DNA from: Pseudoalteromonas shioyasakiensis | GTDB lineage: Bacteria; Pseudomonadota; Gammaproteobacteria; Enterobacterales; Alteromonadaceae | Reading direction: 5' to 3' | NCBI RefSeq assembly: GCF_019134595.1 | Contig: NZ_CP077770.1 | Span: forward strand, 3,654,501 to 3,718,500 | DNA length: 64,000 nt | In this document: in pieces, positions 26,564 to 34,695 of the stretch | Layout: each line of letters opens with the position of its first letter | Numbering within the stretch: the first letter of the stretch is position 1 | Notes under the pieces: generated by a model | What the model saw: only the letters and a program-made list of their open reading frames with translations | What the model was told of the DNA's origin: nothing | The model's database searches: none | Translations under genes and position numbers: made by a program

Positions 26564-26773
26564 TTAATCTTCAGCACTTGCAGCCACTTTATATGAGATT
26601 AAAACAATGATCCCTAAGATCAATGGTACAGGTGCAGCAATATAGCCAAAGGTATCAAAGTTTGCGAAGCTAGCACCTGCTAGATGACCTACCAAACCGA
26701 TAACAAACGCAAGTAATGCAATCACTACAACGACTATTTCAGCTTTGCTTTCTTTAACTGTTTTACCGTCCAT
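26564..26773 (-). CDS. Small two-helix membrane protein, unknown function
   Basis: A 69-residue protein with two hydrophobic helices (about 13-35 and 44-62), starting MDGKTVKESK. I chose the ATG at 26773 because AGGAGA lies 8 bases before it; an upstream ATG at 26806 lacks a ribosome site. It ends 4 bases from the convergent hydrolase gene. I do not recognise a family. Confidence 0.6.
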   Translation of the reverse strand: MDGKTVKESKAEIVVVVIALLAFVIGLVGHLAGASFANFDTFGYIAAPVPLILGIIVLISYKVAASAED

Positions 26774-27019
26774 TTTTCTTCTCCTGGTTAAATGCGGTAA
26801 AGTCATTATGCGCTTCTGGTTCGTTGTTTTTTTGACCTAAATCAAGTTCTAAATCGGCCAATTTATCAGCGAGTACAAACCTTGTTTTAGATCATACTTT
26901 CTGCCTAATTTTTGAATATTTGCAAAATAAGGTAGATTTTTTGCTCAGTTGCCCCAAGTCTATATAAAAGTAATTCAAAGTTGTGTTGATAGTGCACAAA
27001 TGGGCAAAACCAACCTTTG

Positions 27020-27034
27020 ATAGCTAAAACCTAT
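27020..27034 (+). promoter_or_regulatory. ATAG-N7-CTAT element upstream of dps, possible OxyR half-operator
   Basis: ATAG, seven bases, CTAT is one half of the OxyR tetrad pattern, 103 bases before the dps ATG. The second half is not matched. The surrounding gap 26774-27137 is AT-rich and otherwise shows nothing I can name. Confidence 0.3.
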
Positions 27035-27137
27035 CACTGTGTTCGAATTAAACCATTTTACAGATTAACCAAGATGGCTAATACTTAACACCAAGCACTA
27101 GCAAGTAAACACTTAACGGTTTTTTAAGGAGCAATCT

Positions 27138-27611
27138 ATGTCACAGGTAAATGCAATTGGTTTAAACAGCGCAAAAAGTGAAGATATCGTAAATTCACTA
27201 AACTCTTTACTAAGCTGCTACCAAATCCAATACATGAACGCACGCGGCTTTCATTGGAATATCAAAGGTCGTAACTTTTTTGAATTACACCTTAAATTTG
27301 AAGAAATTTATAACTTACTACTTGAGAAAGTAGACGAGATTGCAGAGCGTATTTTAACGTTAGGCGGTACACCGGTACATGCATTCTCTGAGTACATCGA
27401 AGATAGCAAGATCAGTGAAGCTAAAAATATCACTGAAGGTACTGCTGCAGTAGAAAACCTTTTAGCAGGTTACAGCACGCTTATTCAAATGCAGCGTGAA
27501 ATCCTTGCACAAGCAGGTGATGCAGATGACGAAGGTACAGCATCACTCATGGGCGACTACATTAAAGAACAAGAGAAACTTGTTTGGATGTTAAAAGCCT
27601 ACCTTGGTTAA
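27138..27611 (+). CDS. dps: Dps-family ferritin-like DNA protection protein
   Basis: This 157-residue four-helix protein has the Dps ferroxidase ligands: His39 in FHWNIKG, His51, Glu55 and Asp66/Glu70 in VDEIAERI, followed by LGGTP. Dps dodecamers oxidise and store iron with peroxide and shield DNA. AAGGAG precedes the ATG. The sRNA pair 3 kb away and the Fur-boxed haem genes make iron a theme of this window. A clear terminator follows, so it is monocistronic. Confidence 0.92.
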   Translation: MSQVNAIGLNSAKSEDIVNSLNSLLSCYQIQYMNARGFHWNIKGRNFFELHLKFEEIYNLLLEKVDEIAERILTLGGTPVHAFSEYIEDSKISEAKNITEGTAAVENLLAGYSTLIQMQREILAQAGDADDEGTASLMGDYIKEQEKLVWMLKAYLG

Positions 27612-27628
27612 TATTTAGAATTGACACG

Positions 27629-27656
27629 AAAAAGCCCTCAAATGAGGGCTTTTTTA
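27629..27656 (+). terminator. Terminator of dps
   Basis: AGCCCTC (27633-27639) pairs with GAGGGCT (27644-27650), followed by TTTTTTAT; the A-rich left flank could also serve the convergent gene. Confidence 0.9.
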
Positions 27657-27669
27657 TATTTAGAAAGCA

Positions 27670-28071
27670 TTACTTTAACCACTTTCTTAAATTATCGTAC
27701 TCGGGTCTTGCTTGAAAAAAGCTTTCAGCATCTGGGTGAAAGTTAATATCCATTTCTACACCAGACCAAACTGTCTCTAATAAGTTGCGAGCAATGATAT
27801 TCGCTTTAATATAATCAACGCGTTTGTAACCCCGCGCTTTTACAGCCTGAAAGTAAGCCTTTGCAATCTCAATACTATCGGCAGTTGCTAATTCAAATTG
27901 TTCCAAATTAACCACTGCATACTGAATTGAATTTTCAGGGTACTTCATGATTTCTTGACCGACTTCAATGCTAAATGAAGCAACGGCTTCTTTATTAAAG
28001 CTGCCACTCATTTCCACATAAATCACTGGCGGCTCAACAAAATAACGCCAATCACCATGGGCTTTAAACAT
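27670..28071 (-). CDS. Conserved hypothetical protein, possible STAS/SpoIIAA-like fold
   Basis: The 133-residue soluble protein starts MFKAHGDWRYFVEPPVIYVE. Alternating beta-strands and helices (VIYVEMSGSFN, AVVNLEQFELA, VDYIKANIIARNLLE) resemble STAS-like domains, but I cannot confirm the family. The ATG at 28071 follows AAGGGGTGAG; the longer frame start at 28092 lacks a ribosome site. It converges on dps and follows oligopeptidase B in the same direction with its own spacing. Confidence 0.65.
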   Translation of the reverse strand: MFKAHGDWRYFVEPPVIYVEMSGSFNKEAVASFSIEVGQEIMKYPENSIQYAVVNLEQFELATADSIEIAKAYFQAVKARGYKRVDYIKANIIARNLLETVWSGVEMDINFHPDAESFFQARPEYDNLRKWLK

Positions 28072-28137
28072 GCTCACCCCTTTGAAATACAACTTAAGTT
28101 TACGCTTATAAAATTTATTTACTTATTTATCTAAGCC

Positions 28138-30228
28138 TTAATTCGGTAATAAAGCAATAAAAAAGGCCATTTCTAATGCCTTTTCCTCAAGGCTTTTAAA
28201 GCGACCCGATGCACCACCATGGCCTGCATCCATGTCGGTTTTAAATACCAAAATGTTGTCATCGGTTTTAAGTTCACGCAGCTTAGCAACCCACTTCATT
28301 GGCTCCCAATACTGCACTTGAGAGTCGTGGAACCCGGTGGTAACAAGAATATTAGGGTAAGCCTGCGGCTTGATATTATCGTACGGCGAGTAAGCCTGAA
28401 TCACATCATAAAACGCAGGATCATTTGGGTTACCCCATTCGTCATATTCATTGGTCGTCAGTGGAATACTCTCATCGAGCATAGTGGTTAGTACATCTAA
28501 AAATGGCACATGACAACCAATACCTAAATAAAGCTCAGGTGCTTGGTTAACCACAGCGCCCATTAATAAACCACCAGCACTGCCACCAGACGCGAATACT
28601 TTTTCTGGGTGCGCATAGCCTTGCTCAGTAAGCGCATGCGTAACATCAATAAAATCGCTAAAACTATTTTGCTTATATTGCTTTTTACCTTGCTCATACC
28701 AATGACGACCTAGCATTTCACCACCACGAATATGCGCAATCGCATAAACAAAGCCGCGGTCTAACAAACTTAGTGAGCTACTTGAAAAGCTAGGATCGAT
28801 GGTAATACCGTACGCACCATAGCCATATTGCAACAGCGGGTTAGTACCGTCTTTATTAAATTTATCAATGCGATAAACCAAAGAAACCGGCACTTGTTCG
28901 CCATCTCTTGCAGTAACCATTACACGTTCTGAGCGATAATGCTCTGGGTTAAAATCCCCGAGCACTTGCTGTTGTTTTAATAAGGTTTTGTTACCTGTTT
29001 TTAAATCAACATCATACAAAGAACCTGGCGTAGTTAAGCTTGAATAGTAAATGCGCGCAGTGCTCACATTCGGCTCTGGATTCATTGCAATTGCAGCATA
29101 ATAACAAGGATCATCAAACTCTAAAGTAAGACGCTCTGCTTGCTGATTAACCACCACAAAGCGTGTTTGGCCAAGCTCGCGCTCAGTGAGGATAAGATAG
29201 TCATCGAAAATCTCGACCCCTTCTAATAGTACGTTCTCGCGATGTGCTGTATGCTCCTGCCAACGATTTTTATCGGCAATGGTGCTTTGTGTCGCGGTCA
29301 TTAAACGAAAGTTTTTCGCTTGCCAGTTGGTCACAATGTAAAAGGTATCACCTAGCTTATCGACATCGAACTCATGGCCTTCTTCGCGTGGCATTAAGGC
29401 GCTAAATTCACCCTCTGGGTTATTCGCATCAAGCACCCAAGTATCGTTTGTTTCTGTAGTCGCAAGGTCAATAATGATAAGACTTTCATCGCGGCTTTTG
29501 CCAAGCCCCATAAAGAAACTTTTATCTTGCTCTTCATAAACAAGTACGTCGTCAGCTTGCGGGGTGCCTAAAACATGGCGGAAAACCTGAAAACCCAATA
29601 AGGTCTGCAGGTCTTTTTTCACATAAAAAACCGTTTTGTTATCATTAGCCCACACCACTTGGCCTTCGGTGTTTTCCAGCACATCACTAAACATCTCACC
29701 GCTGGCAATATTTTTAAAACGCACGGTATAAATACGACGACCTTCGGTGTCTTCAGAGTAAGCAAGTAGCTGCTCATCAGGGCTAATTGCAACTTCACCT
29801 AACTCATAAAATTCGTAATCGCCAGCTAATTGATTTACATCTAACAATATGTGCTTGTCGCGCGCTTCTATTGAGCTGCTACGATAATGGCGTGCATATT
29901 CATCGTCGCCACGTACTTCTGAGTGATACCAATATTGGCCATCTTTCACGGGTACCGTATTGTCATCTTTTACAATACGATCTTTTAACTCATTAAATAG
30001 CTGTTCGCGCAGTGGTTTTATGTCGGCAAGTTGTTTATCGCAATAATCGTTTTCGGCATTTAAGTGCGCTAATACATCTGTATTTTCACGCTCATCATCA
30101 CGCATCCAATAATAGTTATCGGTGCGCGTCAGTTGGTGAGTAGTTAATTGCTGAGGCTGTTTTTTTGCAACAGGAGGATGCGCTAATAAAGACAAAGAAT
30201 ACGAATTTGACGACACAAGAAAAACCAA
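28138..30228 (-). CDS. ptrB: Oligopeptidase B-like S9 serine peptidase
   Basis: The 696-residue prolyl-oligopeptidase-family enzyme has an N-terminal beta-propeller (about 80-430) and a C-terminal alpha/beta hydrolase domain with Ser550 in GGSAGG, Asp635 and His670 in DAGHGG. Family members cut peptides after Arg/Lys. The 5' end is odd: the frame has no ATG before residue 42 and opens with TTG (30228) or GTG four codons on, with no ribosome site, and a repeat element starts 36 bases upstream. The start may be mis-placed or the N-terminus lost. Confidence 0.88.
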   Translation of the reverse strand: MVFLVSSNSYSLSLLAHPPVAKKQPQQLTTHQLTRTDNYYWMRDDERENTDVLAHLNAENDYCDKQLADIKPLREQLFNELKDRIVKDDNTVPVKDGQYWYHSEVRGDDEYARHYRSSSIEARDKHILLDVNQLAGDYEFYELGEVAISPDEQLLAYSEDTEGRRIYTVRFKNIASGEMFSDVLENTEGQVVWANDNKTVFYVKKDLQTLLGFQVFRHVLGTPQADDVLVYEEQDKSFFMGLGKSRDESLIIIDLATTETNDTWVLDANNPEGEFSALMPREEGHEFDVDKLGDTFYIVTNWQAKNFRLMTATQSTIADKNRWQEHTAHRENVLLEGVEIFDDYLILTERELGQTRFVVVNQQAERLTLEFDDPCYYAAIAMNPEPNVSTARIYYSSLTTPGSLYDVDLKTGNKTLLKQQQVLGDFNPEHYRSERVMVTARDGEQVPVSLVYRIDKFNKDGTNPLLQYGYGAYGITIDPSFSSSSLSLLDRGFVYAIAHIRGGEMLGRHWYEQGKKQYKQNSFSDFIDVTHALTEQGYAHPEKVFASGGSAGGLLMGAVVNQAPELYLGIGCHVPFLDVLTTMLDESIPLTTNEYDEWGNPNDPAFYDVIQAYSPYDNIKPQAYPNILVTTGFHDSQVQYWEPMKWVAKLRELKTDDNILVFKTDMDAGHGGASGRFKSLEEKALEMAFFIALLPN

Positions 30229-30264
30229 AATAAAAAACGAATTGCTGGCAGTTTATCACAGAAT

Positions 30265-30591
30265 TATACCAATCAGCTTAATTAAGTAGTCTATTTTGAG
30301 GCAAGAAAACCTCGTTGATAACAAGGCAAAAATTTCGCTATTTAGTTGTTCTAAATGAGAAATTTTTAACGCAGTTAGCGACAGATTTAATCCCTCAAAA
30401 TGATTAATACCAATCCGCTTAATTAAGTAGTCTATTTTGAGGCAATGAAACCTCGCTGATAACAAGGCAAAAATTTCGTTATTTAGTTGTTCTAAATGAG
30501 AAATTTTTAACGCAGTTAGCGACAGGTTTAATCCCTCAAAATGATTAAGTATTATTGCGGTTTGGTATAAGTATTATTGCGGGTTGGTATT
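30265..30591 (+). repeat. MITE-like element with two 141-bp tandem units
   Basis: The gap 30229-30653 is mostly this element. Units start at 30268 and 30409 and are nearly identical. Each can fold: AAAATTTC...TATTTAG pairs with CTAAAT...GAAATTTT, and TTTTGAGG near the start pairs with CCTCAAAA near the end. Two 22-base repeats starting GTATTATTGCGG follow (30549-30591). The left edge ATACCAATC and right edge GGTTTGGTAT are imperfect terminal inverted repeats. It encodes no protein. Confidence 0.78.
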
Positions 30592-30619
30592 AAAAAAGCC
30601 CACTCAAATTGAGTGGGCT
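30592..30619 (-). terminator. Terminator of the GbpA-like gene
   Basis: AGCCCACTCA (30597-30606) pairs with TGAGTGGGCT (30610-30619); read on the minus strand the stem is followed by six T. It lies between the repeat element and the gene's stop. Confidence 0.85.
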
Positions 30620-30653
30620 AAGCAATGCTAAAATAGCATTTAGGGGGAAACTG

Positions 30654-31223
30654 TTAATGCGATACTTGCTGCCAAGCCATAGCCCAGCTTTTTCCTACAC
30701 CTGGCTCAAACAGCGGGTTGTGTGAATCTTTAACACGACAAAACTCGCTAAATGGCCATGGTTTACACATATAAACATGACCTGTTTTTGGCTGTAGTAC
30801 TTTAACACCCGCACTGTAATCGCTGCATGCTTGTGGGTATACATAGTCATAATCTTGTAGACTATCTTGCACTCGCTCTTTACATTTTGCGATGCAATTA
30901 AACGCCACTTTTACATGCGTAATACCCGAACCTTCAAGGGCATAAATTTGGTTTGAACGGTACGCAACCACTAAACCTTGTTCAGTCATTTTGCCCGCTT
31001 TTACCAGCGGAACATGCACATTTATGTGCTCGGCAACAGAACGAGGCCAATTATGAGGCTCCCCCTGATCAGAACTGCTGATCGGGTATTCGAATGATAA
31101 ATCGACTAGCTCTCCTTGCATGTCATAAAAGGTCACAATCACCTTATCACCAACAAACAGCTGGGTATGATGATTTAAGCAACCAATCGGCAACCACTTC
31201 CCGGAGGCCATTGACGTATGCAT
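30654..31223 (-). CDS. Truncated GbpA-like chitin-binding protein (GbpA domain 2 + CBM73-like domain)
   Basis: The 189-residue protein resembles the tail of Vibrio GbpA. Residues 5-110 match its second domain (VGDKVIVTFYDMQGE, NQIYALEGSGI) and residues 125-187 match its terminal chitin-binding module (VYMCKPWPF, EPGVGKSWAMAW). A signal peptide, the AA10 (LPMO) domain and GbpA domain 3 are missing, so the product cannot be secreted by the usual route. The ATG at 31223 follows AGGGTGA; an upstream TTG at 31229 is less likely. A c-di-GMP riboswitch lies 108 bases ahead, as for V. cholerae gbpA. It is probably a remnant of gbpA, though a short functional form is possible. Confidence 0.75.
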   Translation of the reverse strand: MHTSMASGKWLPIGCLNHHTQLFVGDKVIVTFYDMQGELVDLSFEYPISSSDQGEPHNWPRSVAEHINVHVPLVKAGKMTEQGLVVAYRSNQIYALEGSGITHVKVAFNCIAKCKERVQDSLQDYDYVYPQACSDYSAGVKVLQPKTGHVYMCKPWPFSEFCRVKDSHNPLFEPGVGKSWAMAWQQVSH

Positions 31224-31330
31224 AAACAAAATATCACCCTAAGAACAACTAATAGGCATTATCTAACAACCGAACAAAATAAATACTTTTAGTTTGAGGC
31301 AAGTGAACCAAAGCACTAGATTATGTGCTT

Positions 31331-31404
31331 ATCAGCGGTCCCGCTATCATAGTTTAAAACCTTAGACCGGAAACTTTGCGTCCTAACCTTTCAGTTAGTT
31401 TGCC
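31331..31404 (-). promoter_or_regulatory. Class I cyclic-di-GMP riboswitch (GEMM-I)
   Basis: Read on the minus strand from 31404: GGCAAAC, stem CTAAC/GGTTAG capped by TGAAA, GGACGCAAAG, TCCGG-T-CTAAGG, then ATAGCGGGACCGCT. This follows the GEMM-I layout including the invariant GACGCAAAG and the GAAA-type loop. A hairpin AAGCAC/GTGCTT (31311-31330) just after it may be the expression platform. The rest of the gap 31224-31548 is leader, promoter and a neighbour's terminator. Confidence 0.88.
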
Positions 31405-31417
31405 AAAAACAAGACTG

Positions 31418-31446
31418 AGTATAATCGTGACTGAATCACAAATCAA
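31418..31446 (-). promoter_or_regulatory. Sigma-70 promoter of the riboswitch leader
   Basis: On the minus strand, TTGATT (31446-31441), 17-base spacer, TATACT (31423-31418), which starts transcription about 7 bases before the aptamer. Confidence 0.7.
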
Positions 31447-31507
31447 ACAAAAGAATGTAACCAAACGTCTTATATAGCAAATAGTTACTAGTAAATGCGT
31501 TAGGTAC

Positions 31508-31535
31508 AAAAAAGCCAACCTCTTGGTTGGCTTTT
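31508..31535 (-). terminator. Terminator of the RND efflux operon
   Basis: AGCCAACC (31513-31520) pairs with GGTTGGCT (31525-31532); on the minus strand it is followed by a T-run. It directly follows the RND permease stop. Confidence 0.88.
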
Positions 31536-31548
31536 CGCAAATGGGTTG

Positions 31549-34500
31549 TTAATCCCTTGCTAGCTTTCTTCTGGTCACTACTCGGTGCCCTGCACGGAAT
31601 ACATTCAAGAAGCCATTACCCACATCACTCATTACAATGTACAAGCAAGGTACTAGTACTAAAGTGATTAGAGTTGCAAACATAACCGCAAAACCAAGTG
31701 CTACTGCCATTGGAATTACAAACTTAGCTTGCAAGCTGGTTTCGAACATAATCGGTAATACACCGGCAAAGGTTGTAATTGATGTCAGGGTGATTGCTCT
31801 AAAGCGCGCACAACCTGCTTCAATAACCGCTTGGCGAGTTGAAATACCTTCGCGGCGCGCTTGGTTTACAAAGTCGGTCATAACTAACGAGTCATTAATT
31901 ACAACACCCGCTGCGGCAATCAAGCCAAAGCCCGACATCAAGCTAATATCTAAACCAAACCAGAAGTGACCCCAAATTGCACCGGTTAAACTAAATGGAA
32001 TAACCGACATAACAATAAGAGGTTGCGAATAGCTCTTAAGCGGTACTGCAAGCAAGATATAAACTAAAATCATACCGCCGATGAAGAACATGATTTGCTC
32101 GTTAGCTTGCGCTTGTTGTTCTTCAATAGAACCACCTAGCTCAGTTTTAACTGATGGGTATTCCTCTTTTAACTGCGGTAATAAGTTTTCATCAACTTGC
32201 TTAACTACTTCGCCCGGTTCAATCGCTTCTTCATCGATACTGCCGTAGATATACACAGTACGATAGCCACCTTCACGGCGAATATAGCTAATACCTGGTT
32301 TTTCGTTCAGTTCAACAACATCACCCAGCATCACCTCTTGGCCTGCAGGCGTTGTGATAACGGCGTGCTTTAATGATGCAAACGCTTCACGTGTTAGTTT
32401 CGGGTAACGAACCATAACACGTACTTCTTCACCGCGACGAATAACACGCTGTGCTTCACCACCGTAAAAGCTTGCGCCCACTTGGTTAGCAATATTGGAA
32501 AGGTCTAAACCTAAATCATATGCCACAGGTTTTAAGCTTAATTGTACTTCTTTGCTCGCCGGATCGATGGTCGAACTAATATCAAATAAACCTTTTTGCT
32601 GTTGTAATAGTTGGATGAAACGACGACCAGCCTCGTTTAATGTATCGATATCTGGACCGTAAAGTAAGTAACCAAACTCACCATCCATACCACCGCCATT
32701 TACATCATCGTAAATTTGCAGTGATTTCACACCTGGGATGCTTGGCATTTGTTCACGCCATCGACGAGATAATTCGAATGCGTTATACGGGCGAAGCTCT
32801 TCATCTACCAGCGGAGCAAGTAATTGTGCTTCAGTACGACCTTGGTTGAACACTAAGATATCGCGAATAAGCTTTTGGCCAAATTCACGTTCTGTCTCTT
32901 GGTCTACCTTATTAACCATGCTCTCAATTTCACGAATGGCATTAATCGTTTGCATATCCGAGGCATTTTCATTCATTTCTAAACGAATTTGCGGAAAGTC
33001 ATGAGGTACTTTTGGTGTTGGCACCACACGCACTTGGTTTGATGAAATTAAGCCAAACGTCAAAATCAATAAACCGATAAACGCAAATAGCACAAACCAG
33101 CGCCACTCTACACACAGCTCAATAAAACGCTTATATGGGCCATTTACAAACTCAAAAAAACGTTTGTTAAAACGTGCTCGCCAGCTATTTGGGTTAATTG
33201 GCGGAAACTTAGTATGGGCAATGTGTGCCGGTAAAATAAGTTTTGATTCAATTAAACTGAATATCAGACACAGGATAACCACCACGGCGATACCAAAGAA
33301 GAATGCGCTCTCTGGACCACTTGATAATGTAAACGGTGCAAATACAGCAATCGTTGTTAAAACACCAAATGTTGCTGGGGTCGCAACGCGTTTTGCGCCA
33401 TTTACCACGTTTACAACACCACCGCCTTTTTTCTCAATTTCGGTGTAGGCGCTTTCCCCTATGACTATAGCATCGTCGACCACGATCCCGAGCACCATAA
33501 TAAAGGCAAATAGCGATACGATATTAATACTGATACCAAATAATGGCATCATCATCATTGCCCCTAAGAAACACACAGGTAAACCAATCATTACCCAAAG
33601 TGCCAACTTAAAGCGCAAGAAGATAGACAACATAATGGCAACCAAGATAGCCCCTTGGAATAAATTACTTTTCATCATGTCTAAACGGGCATTTAAGTAG
33701 TAAGTCATGTCCATTAATGGCTCAAGACGCAGGCCAGCCGGTAGCTCTTTATTCTTTTGCTCAATAAACGCTTTAACTGAGTCTGCAACCGGGATCATGT
33801 TTTGTTCTTTGGTTGCTTTTACTGATAAATAAACGGCATTTTCACCATTAAATTTAAAGTAGCGTTCACCTTCTGTGAATTGGTCTTTAATCACAGCAAT
33901 GTCGTTTAGCAGCACTTTCGCGCCATTAGCACCAATTTTGACTGGGATCTGGCGGAACTCATCACCGCTATAATACTGGTTTTCAACACGTACCGAGATA
34001 ATACCTGCGTCAGTACGTAGTTGACCTGCCGAGATATTGGCAGAGTAACGACGTACCGCACTGGCAACCTCACTTAAAGTAAGGTTGTATTGACGCAGTG
34101 AATCAGGATCAATTTCAATTGCAATCTCATCAAGTGGTACATCGTTTTGCACCAGCGACACATTAGATAATTGCAGTAACTCATCTTCAATTTTATTTGC
34201 AACTGGCTTTAACTCAGTAAGTGGAATATCACCTACCAGCGTCATACCAATCACATCTTGGCGAAATTCAACCTGACTGATAGTAACCGGCTCCATGCCC
34301 GCAGGGAAAGTCGCAATACTGTCTACTCGTAGCTTCACTTTATCAAGCACATCAGTGAGCTCTGCGTCTGTATTGATCTCTAAGCTTGCACGACCATTAT
34401 TTCGAAACGCACGATATACACCACGTTTAATTTCGGTGACATCTTTTAGTGATTCTTCAATTTTGATCAGAATACTTTCTTCAATTTCCTGTGGTGAGGC

Positions 34501-34686
34501 ACCCGGATAATTGGCCTGCACCTCGATATAGTTAATTTCAATATTCGGGAACATCTGGCGCTGAATAGTGAAATAACTAATGATCCCCATGATGATGATA
34601 AACACCATCATTAAGTTAGCAGCGACCGAGTTATTGGCAAAGTAGGCAATAATGCCAGACTGTTTTTCTGTGTTTGTATCAGTCAT
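31549..34686 (-). CDS. RND efflux permease (AcrB/HAE-1-like)
   Basis: The 1045-residue inner-membrane pump has the RND plan: a first helix near 22-44, a large periplasmic domain, a helix cluster at about 340-480 containing VVDDAIV, a second periplasmic domain and a C-terminal helix cluster with FGLIAAAGVVINDSLV. It exchanges protons for exported substrate. It is the second gene of an operon, 9 bases after the adaptor gene, and a terminator follows. It belongs to the divergent multidrug-type branch in which the adaptor comes first; no outer-membrane channel gene is attached. Confidence 0.92.
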   Translation of the reverse strand: MTDTNTEKQSGIIAYFANNSVAANLMMVFIIIMGIISYFTIQRQMFPNIEINYIEVQANYPGASPQEIEESILIKIEESLKDVTEIKRGVYRAFRNNGRASLEINTDAELTDVLDKVKLRVDSIATFPAGMEPVTISQVEFRQDVIGMTLVGDIPLTELKPVANKIEDELLQLSNVSLVQNDVPLDEIAIEIDPDSLRQYNLTLSEVASAVRRYSANISAGQLRTDAGIISVRVENQYYSGDEFRQIPVKIGANGAKVLLNDIAVIKDQFTEGERYFKFNGENAVYLSVKATKEQNMIPVADSVKAFIEQKNKELPAGLRLEPLMDMTYYLNARLDMMKSNLFQGAILVAIMLSIFLRFKLALWVMIGLPVCFLGAMMMMPLFGISINIVSLFAFIMVLGIVVDDAIVIGESAYTEIEKKGGGVVNVVNGAKRVATPATFGVLTTIAVFAPFTLSSGPESAFFFGIAVVVILCLIFSLIESKLILPAHIAHTKFPPINPNSWRARFNKRFFEFVNGPYKRFIELCVEWRWFVLFAFIGLLILTFGLISSNQVRVVPTPKVPHDFPQIRLEMNENASDMQTINAIREIESMVNKVDQETEREFGQKLIRDILVFNQGRTEAQLLAPLVDEELRPYNAFELSRRWREQMPSIPGVKSLQIYDDVNGGGMDGEFGYLLYGPDIDTLNEAGRRFIQLLQQQKGLFDISSTIDPASKEVQLSLKPVAYDLGLDLSNIANQVGASFYGGEAQRVIRRGEEVRVMVRYPKLTREAFASLKHAVITTPAGQEVMLGDVVELNEKPGISYIRREGGYRTVYIYGSIDEEAIEPGEVVKQVDENLLPQLKEEYPSVKTELGGSIEEQQAQANEQIMFFIGGMILVYILLAVPLKSYSQPLIVMSVIPFSLTGAIWGHFWFGLDISLMSGFGLIAAAGVVINDSLVMTDFVNQARREGISTRQAVIEAGCARFRAITLTSITTFAGVLPIMFETSLQAKFVIPMAVALGFAVMFATLITLVLVPCLYIVMSDVGNGFLNVFRAGHRVVTRRKLARD

Positions 34687-34695
34687 AGTGCTACC

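Noticed and set aside
30256..30465. 69-residue frame in the repeat region
   Set aside because: It is translated from the two tandem repeat units and has repeated peptide segments that follow the DNA repeat.
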